Assembly: GCA_016201645.1 (NCBI GenBank)
Contig: JACQCL010000123.1
Location: 1-12,604 of the forward strand
DNA length: 12,604 nucleotides
Direction of reading: 5' to 3'
DNA from: Candidatus Rokuibacteriota bacterium
Lineage (GTDB): Bacteria > Methylomirabilota > Methylomirabilia > Rokubacteriales > CSP1-6
Shown piece after piece: positions 12,294-12,604 of this stretch. The notes below the pieces were generated by a model that was not told where the DNA came from, did not search any database, and was given only the letters and a program-made list of their open reading frames with translations. Position numbers and translations under genes: made by a program. Positions within the stretch are counted from its first letter, which is position 1. Every line of letters begins with the position of its first letter.

Positions 12294-12604
12294 CTCGCCA
12301 GCTCTTCGAGCAGCGCCTTCGCCGCCTTGAGGTCTGCCGTGGCAAAGCCCTCGGTGAACCAGTCGTAGGTTTCTGCCAGGAGTCGCCGGGCCTGTTCACG
12401 CTTCCTTTGGCGGTTAAGGAGACGGCTGAGGCTCGTCACCGCCCGCAGCTCCAGCAACTTCTCCTGGTGGGCCCGCGCGATCTCAACCGCCCGACGCAAA
12501 CAGACCTGGGCATCTTCAGCGGCACCCCTCGCCTGCTTCAAAAGCAGATCGCCCTTGACTCGGTGAAGCTCAGACTCGTAGAGACCCTCCAGGCTCCGTT
12601 GGGC
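12290..12604 (-). CDS. C-terminal fragment of a TPR protein of the adenylate-cyclase/AAA-regulator type
   Basis: The last 104 codons of a larger gene are present; its start lies beyond the right edge. The sequence YESELHRVKGDLLLKQ, then AQVCLRRAVEIARAHQ, ELRAVTSLSRLL and ETYDWFTEGFATADLKAAKA is the characteristic TPR-like tail of large multidomain proteins that carry a class III adenylate/guanylate cyclase domain or an HTH domain, an AAA/NTPase module and a TPR array. Only the tail is seen, so which output domain it has cannot be told. Its TAG (12292-12290) overlaps the queF TAG in the opposite direction. Confidence 0.85.
   Translation of the reverse strand, partial: AQRSLEGLYESELHRVKGDLLLKQARGAAEDAQVCLRRAVEIARAHQEKLLELRAVTSLSRLLNRQRKREQARRLLAETYDWFTEGFATADLKAAKALLEELAS

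Noticed and set aside
1..12604. CRISPR arrays, tRNA/rRNA genes, IS elements, phage genes
   Set aside because: No regularly spaced repeats, no tRNA-like cloverleaf, no transposase or integrase motifs were seen on either strand.

Overview
This is a 12.6 kb, GC-rich, densely coding stretch of bacterial chromosome. The mix of families suggests an uncultured soil or subsurface bacterium of the Methylomirabilota/'Candidatus Rokubacteria' type: a soil-type UroD-family protein beside an ASKHA ferredoxin protein, a small PCP-reductase-domain protein, a CDGSH protein and a TPR-rich cyclase tail. That placement is a family-level impression and was not computed. There is no integrase, IS element, CRISPR array, tRNA or rRNA.

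Layout: (1) 1-1052, minus: a MocR-type GntR/aminotransferase regulator, cut by the window edge. (2) 1176-4544, plus: a four-gene unit made of a caspase-fold-like protein with a His/Cys dyad, an ABC ATPase that appears to start at CTG, a 558-aa multi-spanning permease and a 62-aa helical protein. (3) 5577-4552, minus: a GatC/AtzG-like small subunit, the stub of a deleted amidase gene, a coiled-coil plus PCP-reductase-domain protein whose UGA 'stop' is followed by a SECIS-like hairpin and 25 more in-frame codons, and an Smr-domain protein. (4) 5811-6523, plus: an NTF2-like lipoprotein and a CDGSH iron-sulfur protein. (5) 6636-10131, plus: three overlapping genes (ASKHA/ferredoxin activator, UroD-family protein, SAM methyltransferase) that look like part of a corrinoid or C1 methyl-transfer system. 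(6) 10217-12293, plus: an EamA exporter, a small secreted protein, a VOC protein and QueF. (7) 12604-12290, minus: the C-terminal tail of a TPR protein of the adenylate-cyclase type, sharing stop-codon bases with queF.

Genes within units overlap by 1-4 nt or lie a few nt apart, so co-transcription is likely. Several genes are preceded by an extended -10 box of the form TGnTAnnnT. At two of them the box sits exactly 6 nt before a GTG start, which implies leaderless mRNAs.

The observations most worth following are the possible UGA-decoded (selenocysteine) tail of the PCP-reductase-domain protein, and the caspase-like gene placed first in an ABC exporter operon and separated from the ATPase only by an in-frame TAG. 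Next come the amidase deletion stub and the leaderless promoter geometry.
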